Shown piece by piece: positions 27,635-36,900 of a stretch of 64,000 nucleotides of DNA. The stretch covers positions 62,001-126,000 of the forward strand of contig NZ_FLKM01000007.1 in assembly GCF_900086585.1 (NCBI RefSeq). Direction: 5' to 3'. The notes below the pieces were generated by a model. It saw only the letters and a program-made list of their open reading frames with translations, was not told the origin of the DNA and did no database searches. A program made the position numbers and the translations under genes. Positions within the stretch are counted from its first letter, which is position 1, and the number at the start of each line of letters is the position of its first letter. Origin of the DNA: Emergencia timonensis (GTDB lineage: Bacteria; Bacillota; Clostridia; Peptostreptococcales; Anaerovoracaceae).

Positions 27635-28499
27635 GATTTCCTCCAATATTGATCCATTTATTTATCATTTCTGTTTTGACTGCATCCCAACTTTTTATGA
27701 TGGGAAACTTTAACTTAGTGCCGCAAGTTTCACAGGCAGGCAGCCAGCCTTGGCGCAGATTTTTTTCACTAACCTGACACCTCTGGCAACCTGGGTCATA
27801 TAACCCCTCCTCCATCATATAGATTGCCGCGATGACGTCCCAAGCGATAAAGCCGTCCATTCCATAGTTCTTTTCGTAATAGGCAAACCAATACGCTGTC
27901 TGCTGCGCGAGATAACGTCCGAGTTTTGGATTTTGGTGCAGCAGTCGGTCGTAGTCTTTTCGATAAAAATAGGCATCTATACATTGATTACCCGTGACGA
28001 CCGATACGTTACGCCCTTTGGTCAAAACAACTTCCGCCGCTCTCGGGTCACAGGAAAAATTCAACTCATCCATTTTTCTGCCGTTGACCATGAGCGGCTG
28101 CGTAATGCCTCCCATCAAAACGATTTCCGACACTTTGTCAAAGAAATAAGGGTCCAGCTCGTACGCTGCAAGCAGATTGGTCAAAGACCCTGTAGCCAGG
28201 ATACTGAGACTGCCGCCATATTGATCCGCCTGATGATTCAAAAAGGCGCCTGCCCGACTGCTTCTCGACAGGGCATCTTTTTCCCCTTTGATCAGAGGAA
28301 TATCTGTAAAATGCAAATTGCGCAGGAGGTTTGCCGTACATTCATAGACTTTGTCCGTGGAATTGTTTCCATAGGTGGCAGTGATGCCAACGCAATTTGC
28401 TTCTGGATGACCTAAGATATACAAAATCGCCAGAGCATCATCTATATCACAATGAGGGATACCCATCGTATTGTCACAATCTATCAATATGTACTTCAA
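27618..28499 (-). CDS. nucleoside hydrolase (IUNH family) with C-terminal Cys4 motif
   Basis: A 293-residue hydrolase expected to split the N-glycosidic bond of a nucleoside. The Ca2+-binding start is DCDNTMGIPHCDIDDALA (residues 7-23; D7, D9 and D20-D21 visible), with LATGSLTNLLAAY, VLMGG and a late WDVIAA Asp. The active-site His before that Asp in canonical enzymes is Trp here (AWDVIAA). A CxxC-N14-CxxC cluster (Cys 238, 241, 256, 259), not a usual IUNH part, could bind zinc. It is first in the six-gene operon with a radical SAM enzyme and an ABC importer, so a modified-nucleoside salvage role is plausible. Confidence 0.87.
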   Translation of the reverse strand: MKYILIDCDNTMGIPHCDIDDALAILYILGHPEANCVGITATYGNNSTDKVYECTANLLRNLHFTDIPLIKGEKDALSRSSRAGAFLNHQADQYGGSLSILATGSLTNLLAAYELDPYFFDKVSEIVLMGGITQPLMVNGRKMDELNFSCDPRAAEVVLTKGRNVSVVTGNQCIDAYFYRKDYDRLLHQNPKLGRYLAQQTAYWFAYYEKNYGMDGFIAWDVIAAIYMMEEGLYDPGCQRCQVSEKNLRQGWLPACETCGTKLKFPIIKSWDAVKTEMINKWINIGGNHVNQK

Positions 28500-28713
28500 A
28501 ATACCTCCAATTAGACTTAATCTATTAGACTAGGTCAAGCATACCAAATTTTCAGACGGCTGGCAATATCCACTGATAGGCACCTAAAAATTTTGCTTAA
28601 TTCTGTAAAAATCTTACCAACGAAAATCACGACGAAATGATGATTCCTTTGCATATCCCGTCATTCTGCTGCATATATTGGTTCTAACTTGAGTTTAAGG
28701 AGCGGTGTTTAAT

Positions 28714-28974
28714 ATGAAGGATTACATAGAAGAGAGAGTACTTGCGCTGGCTGAATACATAGTTACAACGAATTCAACTGTCAGAGCCGCTGCAAAGAGA
28801 TTCAAGGTCAGCAAAAGTACAGTGCACAAAGACGTCACGGAAAGACTGCAGGAAATAAGTCCTTCGCTTGCCGCACAGGTAAAGTCAGTACTTGATGTCA
28901 ACAAAGCAGAAAGACATATACGCGGTGGTCTTGCGACCAGAGAAAAATATAATCATATTAAAGAGGACGAATAG
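28714..28974 (+). CDS. spoIIID: stage III sporulation regulator SpoIIID
   Basis: An 86-residue DNA-binding protein of the mother-cell sporulation programme. The sequence MKDYIEERVLALAEYIV, the helix-turn-helix AAAKRFKVSKSTVHKDVTERL and HIRGGLATREKY align with Bacillus SpoIIID (MHDYIKER, VSKSTVHKDLTERL, HLRGGEATKLKY). The ATG at 28714 is chosen by that alignment; AAGGAG lies 11 bases upstream. A GTG three codons earlier is too close to the ribosome site. It implies the organism forms endospores or descends from a spore former. Confidence 0.96.
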   Translation: MKDYIEERVLALAEYIVTTNSTVRAAAKRFKVSKSTVHKDVTERLQEISPSLAAQVKSVLDVNKAERHIRGGLATREKYNHIKEDE

Positions 28975-28978
28975 AAAA

Positions 28979-29025
28979 AAAGAGGTAGCTGCGCTGACAA
29001 GGATTGTCGGCGTGACCACCTCTTT
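28979..29025. terminator. bidirectional terminator between spoIIID and pyrG
   Basis: AAAGAGGT and ACCTCTTT form the outer stem, with inner pairing across GCTGCGCTGACAA/TTGTCGGCGTGAC. A-rich and T-rich flanks on both sides suit termination in both directions between convergent genes. Confidence 0.88.
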
Positions 29026-29038
29026 TAATTTGCAGTGA

Positions 29039-30762
<1,724 letters not shown>

Positions 30763-30799
30763 ATATGTTCTGCGCATTTTTAAATAATATTACTGAAAT

Positions 30800-30828
30800 A
30801 TTATACTCGCTTTTGGTGCAAATGTCCA
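30800..30828 (-). promoter_or_regulatory. pyrG promoter (housekeeping type)
   Basis: On the minus strand TGGACA (30828-30823), 17 bp, then TATAAT (30805-30800). The -10 lies inside a perfect palindrome ATAATATT-ACTGA-AATATTAT (30784-30804), which could bind a regulator. Confidence 0.7.
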
Positions 30829-31107
30829 GTAGAATTACCTCTGCTCGCCTCGTTTTAACCCCCATTTCATCAAAAAATGCTAAAATCACCTAAAATTTTT
30901 CTTGCCGCAAAGGCTGTACACCTGATGCCGATGACTGTAACCGTTGAAACTTTGTTGCGACGTGTATCTTTATTGTGACTGCACTTAAAATCTTTAAGTT
31001 TTCGACTTGTTTTTACAGAATGACGGGTAAAACCGCTTTCTGCACTCGCATTTTTTTGTTATCTGATCTTGCACATTACAGTTAGCTCAGACAAAAAATG
31101 AAAAAAA

Positions 31108-31140
31108 TAGATGAATTGTTCTGAAAGCTATTCTATAATA
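31108..31140 (+). promoter_or_regulatory. promoter element shared with the threonine-aldolase gene
   Basis: A 33-bp block from TAGATGAATTGTTCTG to CTATTCTATAATA, differing at one base from 35443-35475. It ends in a TATAAT about 45 bp before the activator's ATG. The -35 is not obvious, so a dedicated activator site may be included. Confidence 0.65.
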
Positions 31141-31183
31141 GCATTATCAGACAGATGCCATTTACACGAAAGGAACCATCGTC

Positions 31184-32596
31184 ATGCTTGAAAATTACAG
31201 CAAATACATCAACGAATTATTTGACAAGCCAGATTCCGTTTTGATGATTGATGCAGATGGATATGTGGAGTATTCTGCCACTTATGACCACGCCCTTGCC
31301 TGTCTCTCGAAAGATAATTATATCGGGAAGCATATCCTGGATGTGTATCCCAGTCTGACGAAGGAAACCAGCACGCACTTTCGCGTGATGCGCACGAACC
31401 GTCCCATTATCAATGAAAAGCAGAACCTCATAGATATGTATGGGAATCATTATTCTTTCGTCAATTCCTCTTTCCCCATTACCTCAGAGAGCGGAACCCC
31501 TATCGGAAGCATCGAATTCTCAATATTAATTTCAAAGAACCACATCCCGCACAAAAAATCCTCTGACGTAAAAGACAGCGGCAGTCTCAACAGCCGGAAG
31601 AAATTATATACCGTTGACGATATCATCACAGAAAATCCAACGATGCAGGCAATCAAAAAAGACATCCTCAAGCTGTCTTCCAGTTCTTCTTGCGCGATGA
31701 TTTGGGGTGAAACCGGAACAGGCAAAGAACTCATCGCAGAAAGCCTCCATATTGCCAGCAGGAACAAAGGCTCTTTTGTATCCGTGAACTGTTCTGCGCT
31801 TCCGGCTTCTCTGTTTGAAAGCCTGCTTTTCGGTACGAAAAAAGGCAGTTTTACTGGAGCAGAAGACAAAAAAGGCCTTCTAGAAATGGCCGATGGCGGC
31901 ACACTCTTTTTAGATGAACTGAACTCCATGGATATTTCACTACAGCCAAAACTGTTAAAAGTGATCGAGCAGCAGAAATTCCGTCCCATTGGAAGCGAAA
32001 AGGAAGTTGAAGTCAATGTGCGTTTTATCGCAGCCATGAACATGAACCCGGAGGATGCCGTAAGCACTGGTCTATTAAGGCAGGATCTGTATTATCGCCT
32101 CGATGTGATTGATATCCATATTCCTCCGTTACGAGAACGGCCCGAGGATATTCTGCCTATCATCGACCACTATATCCATTACTATAGCCAGCAGATGGAC
32201 AAAAATATCGAAGGCCTCACCAGCCTTGCCAAAAACGCCTTAGTCAATAATGACTGGCCTGGAAATATTCGTGAACTGAGAAATTCCATAGAATACGCCG
32301 TCAATATGACCACTGGCAAATATATTACATTGCAGGAGCTTCCTGCGCGCATCCTGCCTAGAAAAAGTACGCTGGAAGAATTAAATCTGCCCTCTGTGAT
32401 GCCGGATTTGGGACAGTCTGCGTTTTCTCTCCAAAACCATCTCAATGACTATGAGAAGACAATCATCTTAAACACCCTGCAAAAAAGTGAGAACATCACC
32501 GCAGCTGCAAAAAAATTAGGCCTGACAAGACAGGCTTTGCAGTATAAAATGCAGAAACATCATATCATATGGGAAAAGAAAATAATATTGCCCTAA
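31184..32596 (+). CDS. sigma-54-dependent activator (PAS, AAA+, Fis-type HTH)
   Basis: A 470-residue RocR-like enhancer-binding protein: a PAS-like sensor (about 5-130), AAA+ domain with Walker A GETGTGKE, a near-canonical sigma-54-contact loop GSFTGA, Walker B GTLFLDEL, arginine-finger region and a C-terminal Fis HTH (AAKKLGLTRQALQYKMQKH). It is transcribed toward the convergent antiporter gene. Sharing a promoter block with the threonine-aldolase-like gene, and lying beside a divergent sigma-54 promoter with three palindromes, it is the likely activator of the aminomutase-antiporter operon. AAAGGAACC precedes the ATG. Confidence 0.93.
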   Translation: MLENYSKYINELFDKPDSVLMIDADGYVEYSATYDHALACLSKDNYIGKHILDVYPSLTKETSTHFRVMRTNRPIINEKQNLIDMYGNHYSFVNSSFPITSESGTPIGSIEFSILISKNHIPHKKSSDVKDSGSLNSRKKLYTVDDIITENPTMQAIKKDILKLSSSSSCAMIWGETGTGKELIAESLHIASRNKGSFVSVNCSALPASLFESLLFGTKKGSFTGAEDKKGLLEMADGGTLFLDELNSMDISLQPKLLKVIEQQKFRPIGSEKEVEVNVRFIAAMNMNPEDAVSTGLLRQDLYYRLDVIDIHIPPLRERPEDILPIIDHYIHYYSQQMDKNIEGLTSLAKNALVNNDWPGNIRELRNSIEYAVNMTTGKYITLQELPARILPRKSTLEELNLPSVMPDLGQSAFSLQNHLNDYEKTIILNTLQKSENITAAAKKLGLTRQALQYKMQKHHIIWEKKIILP

Positions 32597-32627
32597 GCGC
32601 TGGGCCAAGGGCAATATTTTACGTAGT

Positions 32628-34061
32628 CTATTTTTCGGACTTTTGTCGAGACCACGCACTTGTTCCGTCTGCGTATTTCACACCAATTCCAAGATAGGAT
32701 GTGACTACGGCATAAATTGGATTGATTAAATTCATGAACGCCCAAGGTCCATATACAAGAGGTCCCATACCCAGCGTTGCTGTACAATATACGCCACATG
32801 CGTTCCACGGACATAACGGACTCCACAGCGTCCCCGCATCCTCCAGCGTCCTGGATAAGAAACTCCTGTCCAATCCTAGTTCATCGTACTTCTCTTTGTA
32901 CATGGTGCCTGGAATGACGATTGCCAGGTATTGGTCAGCAAGGAGGAAATCGCAGAAAATAGATGAGACAAGCGTAAGTAAAACAAGCTGACTCGGAGTT
33001 CTTACCTTTTTGATCAGACTTCCAAATAAAGCTTCGACAAAGCCGCACTCCACGAATATACCGCCAAAGCCCACGGCCAGGATGATCAGATTGATTGTCC
33101 ACATCATAGAATCCATACCACCGCGATTGATCAGATAGTCCACAATTTCATTACCCGACTCTCCTTCGTAGCCGAAATGCATCGCAGTGATGCAATCGTT
33201 CAAGCTGGCTCCTTGAAATATCATAGCGAGAATTAATGAAGAAAAAATGCCGGCTGCCAAGCCTGCTTCTGCAGGAACCTGCAGAACGCAAACAATGATA
33301 ATAATGACTACTGGCAGCAATAGTACCGGACTGATGTAGTCGTAATATCCCATAATTGTATTACAGATTTCATCTGGCAGAGAAGTGTCATAAGTACCAT
33401 CTGCAAAAAGTCCCATAACAGTCCATATCACCAGTGCGATTGCAAAGCTGGGGAATGTGGTCGTCGCCATTGCCCGCACATGTCTGAACAAAGGTGTCTG
33501 TGCCGTTGCCGCTGCAAGATTAGTCGAATCTGACAAGGGGGAGAATTTGTCTCCCAAATAACCGCCTGAAATGCATAAGCCGGCGATGACCGCAGGACTG
33601 ATCCCCAGTCCCTGACCGACTGCCATAAAGGCGACGCCGACTGTACCGATTGCCGTCCACGAAGAGCCGGTTGCAAGACCTACGACTGCAAGAATCAGTG
33701 CGCCCACAGGAAGAAACGTTTTTGGCGTCAACATATGCAGCCCATAATAGACGATGGAAGCAATGGTTCCTGACCAGACCATGGCGCCGATTAGCATGCC
33801 CACCAGACACAAGATAAAAATCGCCTCAATGCACTGACTTACTTGTCCAACAAAAGCGCCAATCAAATCTTTCCATTTGCGTCCACAAAGAAGACCGATG
33901 ATCATTTCTATAATAATCGTCAGGAATATCATAATGTGTGGGTCCTGCCCCCAAAGGCCGACACCGACCACCATTAATGCCAGCATGCAGACGACTACAA
34001 AGACCGCATGATACCACTTGGCTGCAGTCGGTTTGATCTCATTGTTTTTTTCAATATTCAT
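32628..34061 (-). CDS. NhaC-family Na+/H+ antiporter-like transporter
   Basis: A 477-residue polytopic protein. The family segment ATGSSWTAIGTVGVAF and the SGGYLGDKFSPLSDSTNLAAA motif identify the NhaC family (Na+/H+ antiporters; some members exchange amino or organic acids, e.g. malate-lactate MleN). It follows the KamA-like aminomutase in the same operon after an 80-bp gap with a stable hairpin. Its job may therefore be transport of the aminomutase substrate or product rather than pH homeostasis; that is inference from context. Confidence 0.88.
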   Translation of the reverse strand: MNIEKNNEIKPTAAKWYHAVFVVVCMLALMVVGVGLWGQDPHIMIFLTIIIEMIIGLLCGRKWKDLIGAFVGQVSQCIEAIFILCLVGMLIGAMVWSGTIASIVYYGLHMLTPKTFLPVGALILAVVGLATGSSWTAIGTVGVAFMAVGQGLGISPAVIAGLCISGGYLGDKFSPLSDSTNLAAATAQTPLFRHVRAMATTTFPSFAIALVIWTVMGLFADGTYDTSLPDEICNTIMGYYDYISPVLLLPVVIIIIVCVLQVPAEAGLAAGIFSSLILAMIFQGASLNDCITAMHFGYEGESGNEIVDYLINRGGMDSMMWTINLIILAVGFGGIFVECGFVEALFGSLIKKVRTPSQLVLLTLVSSIFCDFLLADQYLAIVIPGTMYKEKYDELGLDRSFLSRTLEDAGTLWSPLCPWNACGVYCTATLGMGPLVYGPWAFMNLINPIYAVVTSYLGIGVKYADGTSAWSRQKSEK

Positions 34062-34086
34062 GGGTTACTCCCTTTCTTTCGTATAT

Positions 34087-34130
34087 GCCATAGCAGCACA
34101 CAAAAAATTCTGTGTTGGCGCTGCTATGGC
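34087..34130 (-). other. intercistronic hairpin between aminomutase and antiporter genes
   Basis: GCCATAGCAGC and GCTGCTATGGC form a perfect 11-bp stem extended by ACACA/TGTGT, with no U-tract. It probably affects mRNA processing or stability, or partial read-through. Confidence 0.55.
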
Positions 34131-34141
34131 AGCCTTCAGCA

Positions 34142-35227
34142 TTACTTATACGTTCTCCATAATAAGGTTGTTTTCTCGGACTTCTTATATAGTTCCTCCG
34201 GGAAATCCACATATTCAAAAGGCACACCGTTGATCTCAAACGTAATAATGTCTTTCTCCTCATCCCATTTTGTAATATTATATCGTCTCGCTTTTCCTGG
34301 AGGAATCGCTCCGACTAATCTGATCGCGTTTACCCAGCCAGATGAATGGTAATTGAGGTGGTCAAAAATCTCGCAAATTCTCTGATATGGAATACGGAAA
34401 GAAGCGCTGTAAGCGATAATATCCGGTGTAAATGCACTCATCTGCCTGATTCTCATGTTATCAAGCTCCGTATATAGGATTTTTAGCACTTCGGGATCGT
34501 CGTTGATGCCGGCAAGGAGCGGATGCTGGTTGTACATTCTGATATTCGCCTTCCTAATCTGCTCGACTTTGTTCCTAATTACATCACAAATTTCATAGGG
34601 ATGCATGATATGAAAAACAAGGCGCACATCAAATTCTGCCAGCAATGCGATGAGCTCATCTGTGATGACCTCCGGATTGTACACGATGGCTCTCGTGTGC
34701 AGTCTCAAATGTGGAATTCCAAGCTCCCGAACTCTTGTAAAAATCTCTCTCAGAACAGATACCGGAACGAGAGAGGCATCGCCGCCAGAAAGAATGACCT
34801 CTTCAATTTCAGGCTGTCCTTTTAAATACTCAATCAGCAAGTCCAAGCTATTCCTGATCCGCTGTGTAATATCTCCTGATTCGGCCAGCTTGATTGTTCT
34901 GAAGCAATAGGCACAATTACAGACACACGTTTCCGTAGTCATAAAAAGCAGTCTGTTTGGATATTGTCTGACGATATCCGTATTTCCCGGCACCGGGTAG
35001 TGATTGTACTCCTGTACAAAGTCTTCCACTTCGCCTGGACCAAACAAAGTCAGCTTCTCCTCCGTGGGATATACACATTTGTATAGCGGTCCTCCAATCC
35101 CGATAGCCGCAACCTCCTCATCAACCTTCTTCTTGTAAAAGTCCGAAACTTTCATCGGCAGCAGATGCTCACGCTCTGCCACCTCTTTGAACTTTGTGAG
35201 TAAATTTTCATCATATCCTTTACACAT
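34142..35227 (-). CDS. KamA-family radical SAM amino-acid aminomutase-like enzyme
   Basis: A 361-residue member of the lysine/glutamate 2,3-aminomutase family. The cluster motif is CVCNCAYC (CxxxCxxC), followed by FRTIKL, the SAM-binding VILSGGDASLVP, the LRLHTRA segment and HPLLAGINDD. Classic KamA binds PLP through Lys in PGGGGK; here the corresponding stretch reads IPPGKARRY, so the lysine is kept but the glycine run is not, suggesting a different substrate. A perfect -24/-12 promoter precedes it, and AGATGGAGG lies before the ATG. The substrate is not identifiable. Confidence 0.85.
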   Translation of the reverse strand: MCKGYDENLLTKFKEVAEREHLLPMKVSDFYKKKVDEEVAAIGIGGPLYKCVYPTEEKLTLFGPGEVEDFVQEYNHYPVPGNTDIVRQYPNRLLFMTTETCVCNCAYCFRTIKLAESGDITQRIRNSLDLLIEYLKGQPEIEEVILSGGDASLVPVSVLREIFTRVRELGIPHLRLHTRAIVYNPEVITDELIALLAEFDVRLVFHIMHPYEICDVIRNKVEQIRKANIRMYNQHPLLAGINDDPEVLKILYTELDNMRIRQMSAFTPDIIAYSASFRIPYQRICEIFDHLNYHSSGWVNAIRLVGAIPPGKARRYNITKWDEEKDIITFEINGVPFEYVDFPEELYKKSEKTTLLWRTYK

Positions 35228-35278
35228 TGATCTTCCTCCATCTTCTTTTTGATATTGAAACGTTTCACTAGATTAATG

Positions 35279-35295
35279 AGCAAACATCGTGCCAA
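35279..35295 (-). promoter_or_regulatory. sigma-54 (-24/-12) promoter of the aminomutase-antiporter operon
   Basis: The minus strand reads TTGGCACGATGTTTGCT, an exact match to TTGGCAC-N5-TTGC. The predicted start is about 40 nt before the aminomutase ATG. Confidence 0.9.
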
Positions 35296-35344
35296 TCTAA
35301 GGAACATTGAAAATCAGCCGTCATACAGGTAATGATTCAGTCCA

Positions 35345-35402
35345 CGCAAGAAATCTTGCGCCATAAAAAGGCAAGGTTTCTTGCCTTAGCAAATTTTCTT
35401 GC
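35345..35402. promoter_or_regulatory. three tandem palindromes, candidate enhancer sites
   Basis: CGCAAG-N4-CTTGCG (35345-35360), AAGGCAAG-N4-CTTGCCTT (35368-35387) and GCAAA-N4-CTTGC (35389-35402, one mismatch) share the core GCAAG-N4-CTTGC. They lie 50-110 bp upstream of the -24 element, the expected place for an activator's upstream sites, and also upstream of the divergent threonine-aldolase gene. Confidence 0.8.
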
Positions 35403-35442
35403 CTCTAAAATACACAAATTTCTTTGCAAAAAAAGATAAAAG

Positions 35443-35475
35443 TAGATGAATTGTTCTGAAAACTATTCTATAATA
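35443..35475 (+). promoter_or_regulatory. promoter element shared with the sigma-54 activator gene
   Basis: Thirty-two of 33 bases match the block at 31108-31140. It ends in TATAAT about 40 bp before the ATG of the threonine-aldolase-like gene and just right of the palindromes. Confidence 0.65.
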
Positions 35476-35509
35476 TATCTATCTGACAGATTAGAGGAGG
35501 AAGATTACA

Positions 35510-36538
35510 ATGATTTATTTTAGAAGTGACTATAGCCAGGGTGCACACCCGGATGTTCTTCAGGCGTTAATTGACACCAATTTAGAACACACTGACGGTT
35601 ACGCCCTGGATTCACACAGCGAACACGCTGCACAGATGATTAAGGATTTAATCGGCAGACAGGATTGCGAAGTATATATGATGGTGGGCGGCACACCGTC
35701 GAATATCATCACCATCACAGCTGCTCTGCGTTCCTATGAGGCAGTTGTAGCGCCAAAATCGGCCCATATCTGCACCCATGAATGCGGTGGTGTAGAAGCA
35801 GCCGGACACAAAATCATGTACTACGATGCCGAAGACGGCAAACTGACACCAGAACATATCGAGGCAGCATGGGACGAGTTTGAAGACGATCACACTGTGA
35901 TTCCAAAGATGGCCTCTATCTCTCATACCACTGAGCTGGGTACGATTTATACAAAGGCAGAGTTAGAAGCACTGAGCAGATGCTGCAAAGAGCACGACAT
36001 GTATCTCTACATGGACGGTGCAAGACTAGGGACCGCATTGACTTGTGAGGACAGCGATCTGACAATCAAAGACATTGCACAATTAGTAGACGCATTTTAT
36101 ATAGGCGGAACAAAAAATGGCGCTTTGCTTGGGGAAGCTGTAATTATTTTTAACAAGGCGATCAGCGATCATTACAGATGGGTTATCAAACAGCACTGCG
36201 GCATGCTGGCAAAGGGACGTCTCATCGGCGTACAGTTTGAAGCTCTGCTCAAAGGCGGTGAGGACAGCATCTACTTCCAGATGGCTGCACATTCCAACGC
36301 TATGGCAAAGATGCTTCGCGAAGGCATCGAAAAAGCCGGCTATGGATTCCTGGGCAACTCCCATACGAACCAGATCTTCCCTATTCTTCCCGCTGCAAAA
36401 GTGAAGGAACTGGAAGAGAATTTCTTCTTTTATGAATGGGCGCCAGAAAAGGACGGCATGATTCCTATCAGACTTGTAACCTCATGGGGGACGACAGAAG
36501 ACGATGTAAAAGCATTCCTGGATGCTTTACATAAATAA
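35510..36538 (+). CDS. low-specificity threonine-aldolase-like PLP enzyme
   Basis: A 342-residue fold-type I PLP enzyme of the beta-eliminating lyase/threonine aldolase group. Visible are IYFRSDYSQGAHPDVLQAL, the cofactor-ring segment THECGGVEAAGHK, the Asp in YLYMDGARLGTAL and the Schiff-base Lys in YIGGTKNGALLGE. It could cleave beta-hydroxy amino acids to glycine and an aldehyde. It is divergent from the aminomutase operon, shares its upstream palindromes, and shares a promoter block with the activator at 31 kb, so the locus probably handles one amino-acid substrate. AGAGGAGG precedes the ATG. Confidence 0.88.
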   Translation: MIYFRSDYSQGAHPDVLQALIDTNLEHTDGYALDSHSEHAAQMIKDLIGRQDCEVYMMVGGTPSNIITITAALRSYEAVVAPKSAHICTHECGGVEAAGHKIMYYDAEDGKLTPEHIEAAWDEFEDDHTVIPKMASISHTTELGTIYTKAELEALSRCCKEHDMYLYMDGARLGTALTCEDSDLTIKDIAQLVDAFYIGGTKNGALLGEAVIIFNKAISDHYRWVIKQHCGMLAKGRLIGVQFEALLKGGEDSIYFQMAAHSNAMAKMLREGIEKAGYGFLGNSHTNQIFPILPAAKVKELEENFFFYEWAPEKDGMIPIRLVTSWGTTEDDVKAFLDALHK

Positions 36539-36555
36539 ACTACTTATTTCTTTAA

Positions 36556-36887
36556 TAAGGTCTGTCCTTCGATTTACTCCGCAAATCGGGACCAGTACCA
36601 TTATACGACTAGCGCCCTTCCGCTCTCTTTGTTCGCGGGGCGCTAAAGCATAAGGTCTGTCCTTCGATTTACTCCGCAAATCGGGACCAGTACCATTATA
36701 CGACTAGCGCCCTTCCGCTCTCTTTGTTCGCGGGGCGCTAAAGCATAAGGTCTGTCCTTCGATTTACTCCGCAAATCGGGACCAGTACCATTATACGACT
36801 AGCGCCCTTCCGCTCTCTTTGTTCGCGGGGCGCTAAAGCATAAGGTCTGTCCTTCGATTTACTCCGCAAATCGGGACCAGTACCATT
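36556..36887. repeat. 95-bp tandem double-hairpin repeat, 3.5 copies
   Basis: Copies start at 36556, 36651, 36746 and 36841 (last one partial) and are virtually identical. Each holds a CGATTT...AAATCG hairpin and a perfect AGCGCCC...GGGCGCT hairpin. On the minus strand each full unit contains TATAATGGTAC, the core also found in the arrays at 56.4 and 63.6 kb. The array fills the gap between the threonine-aldolase-like gene and the 5'-nucleotidase. Confidence 0.92.
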
Positions 36888-36900
36888 AAGGAGGCGAATT

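Noticed and set aside
28500..28680. preQ1 riboswitch upstream of the nucleosidase operon
   Set aside because: Such a switch would support queuosine salvage, but I could not find the conserved preQ1-I or preQ1-II core. Only a direct repeat GTCTAAT is visible near the start.
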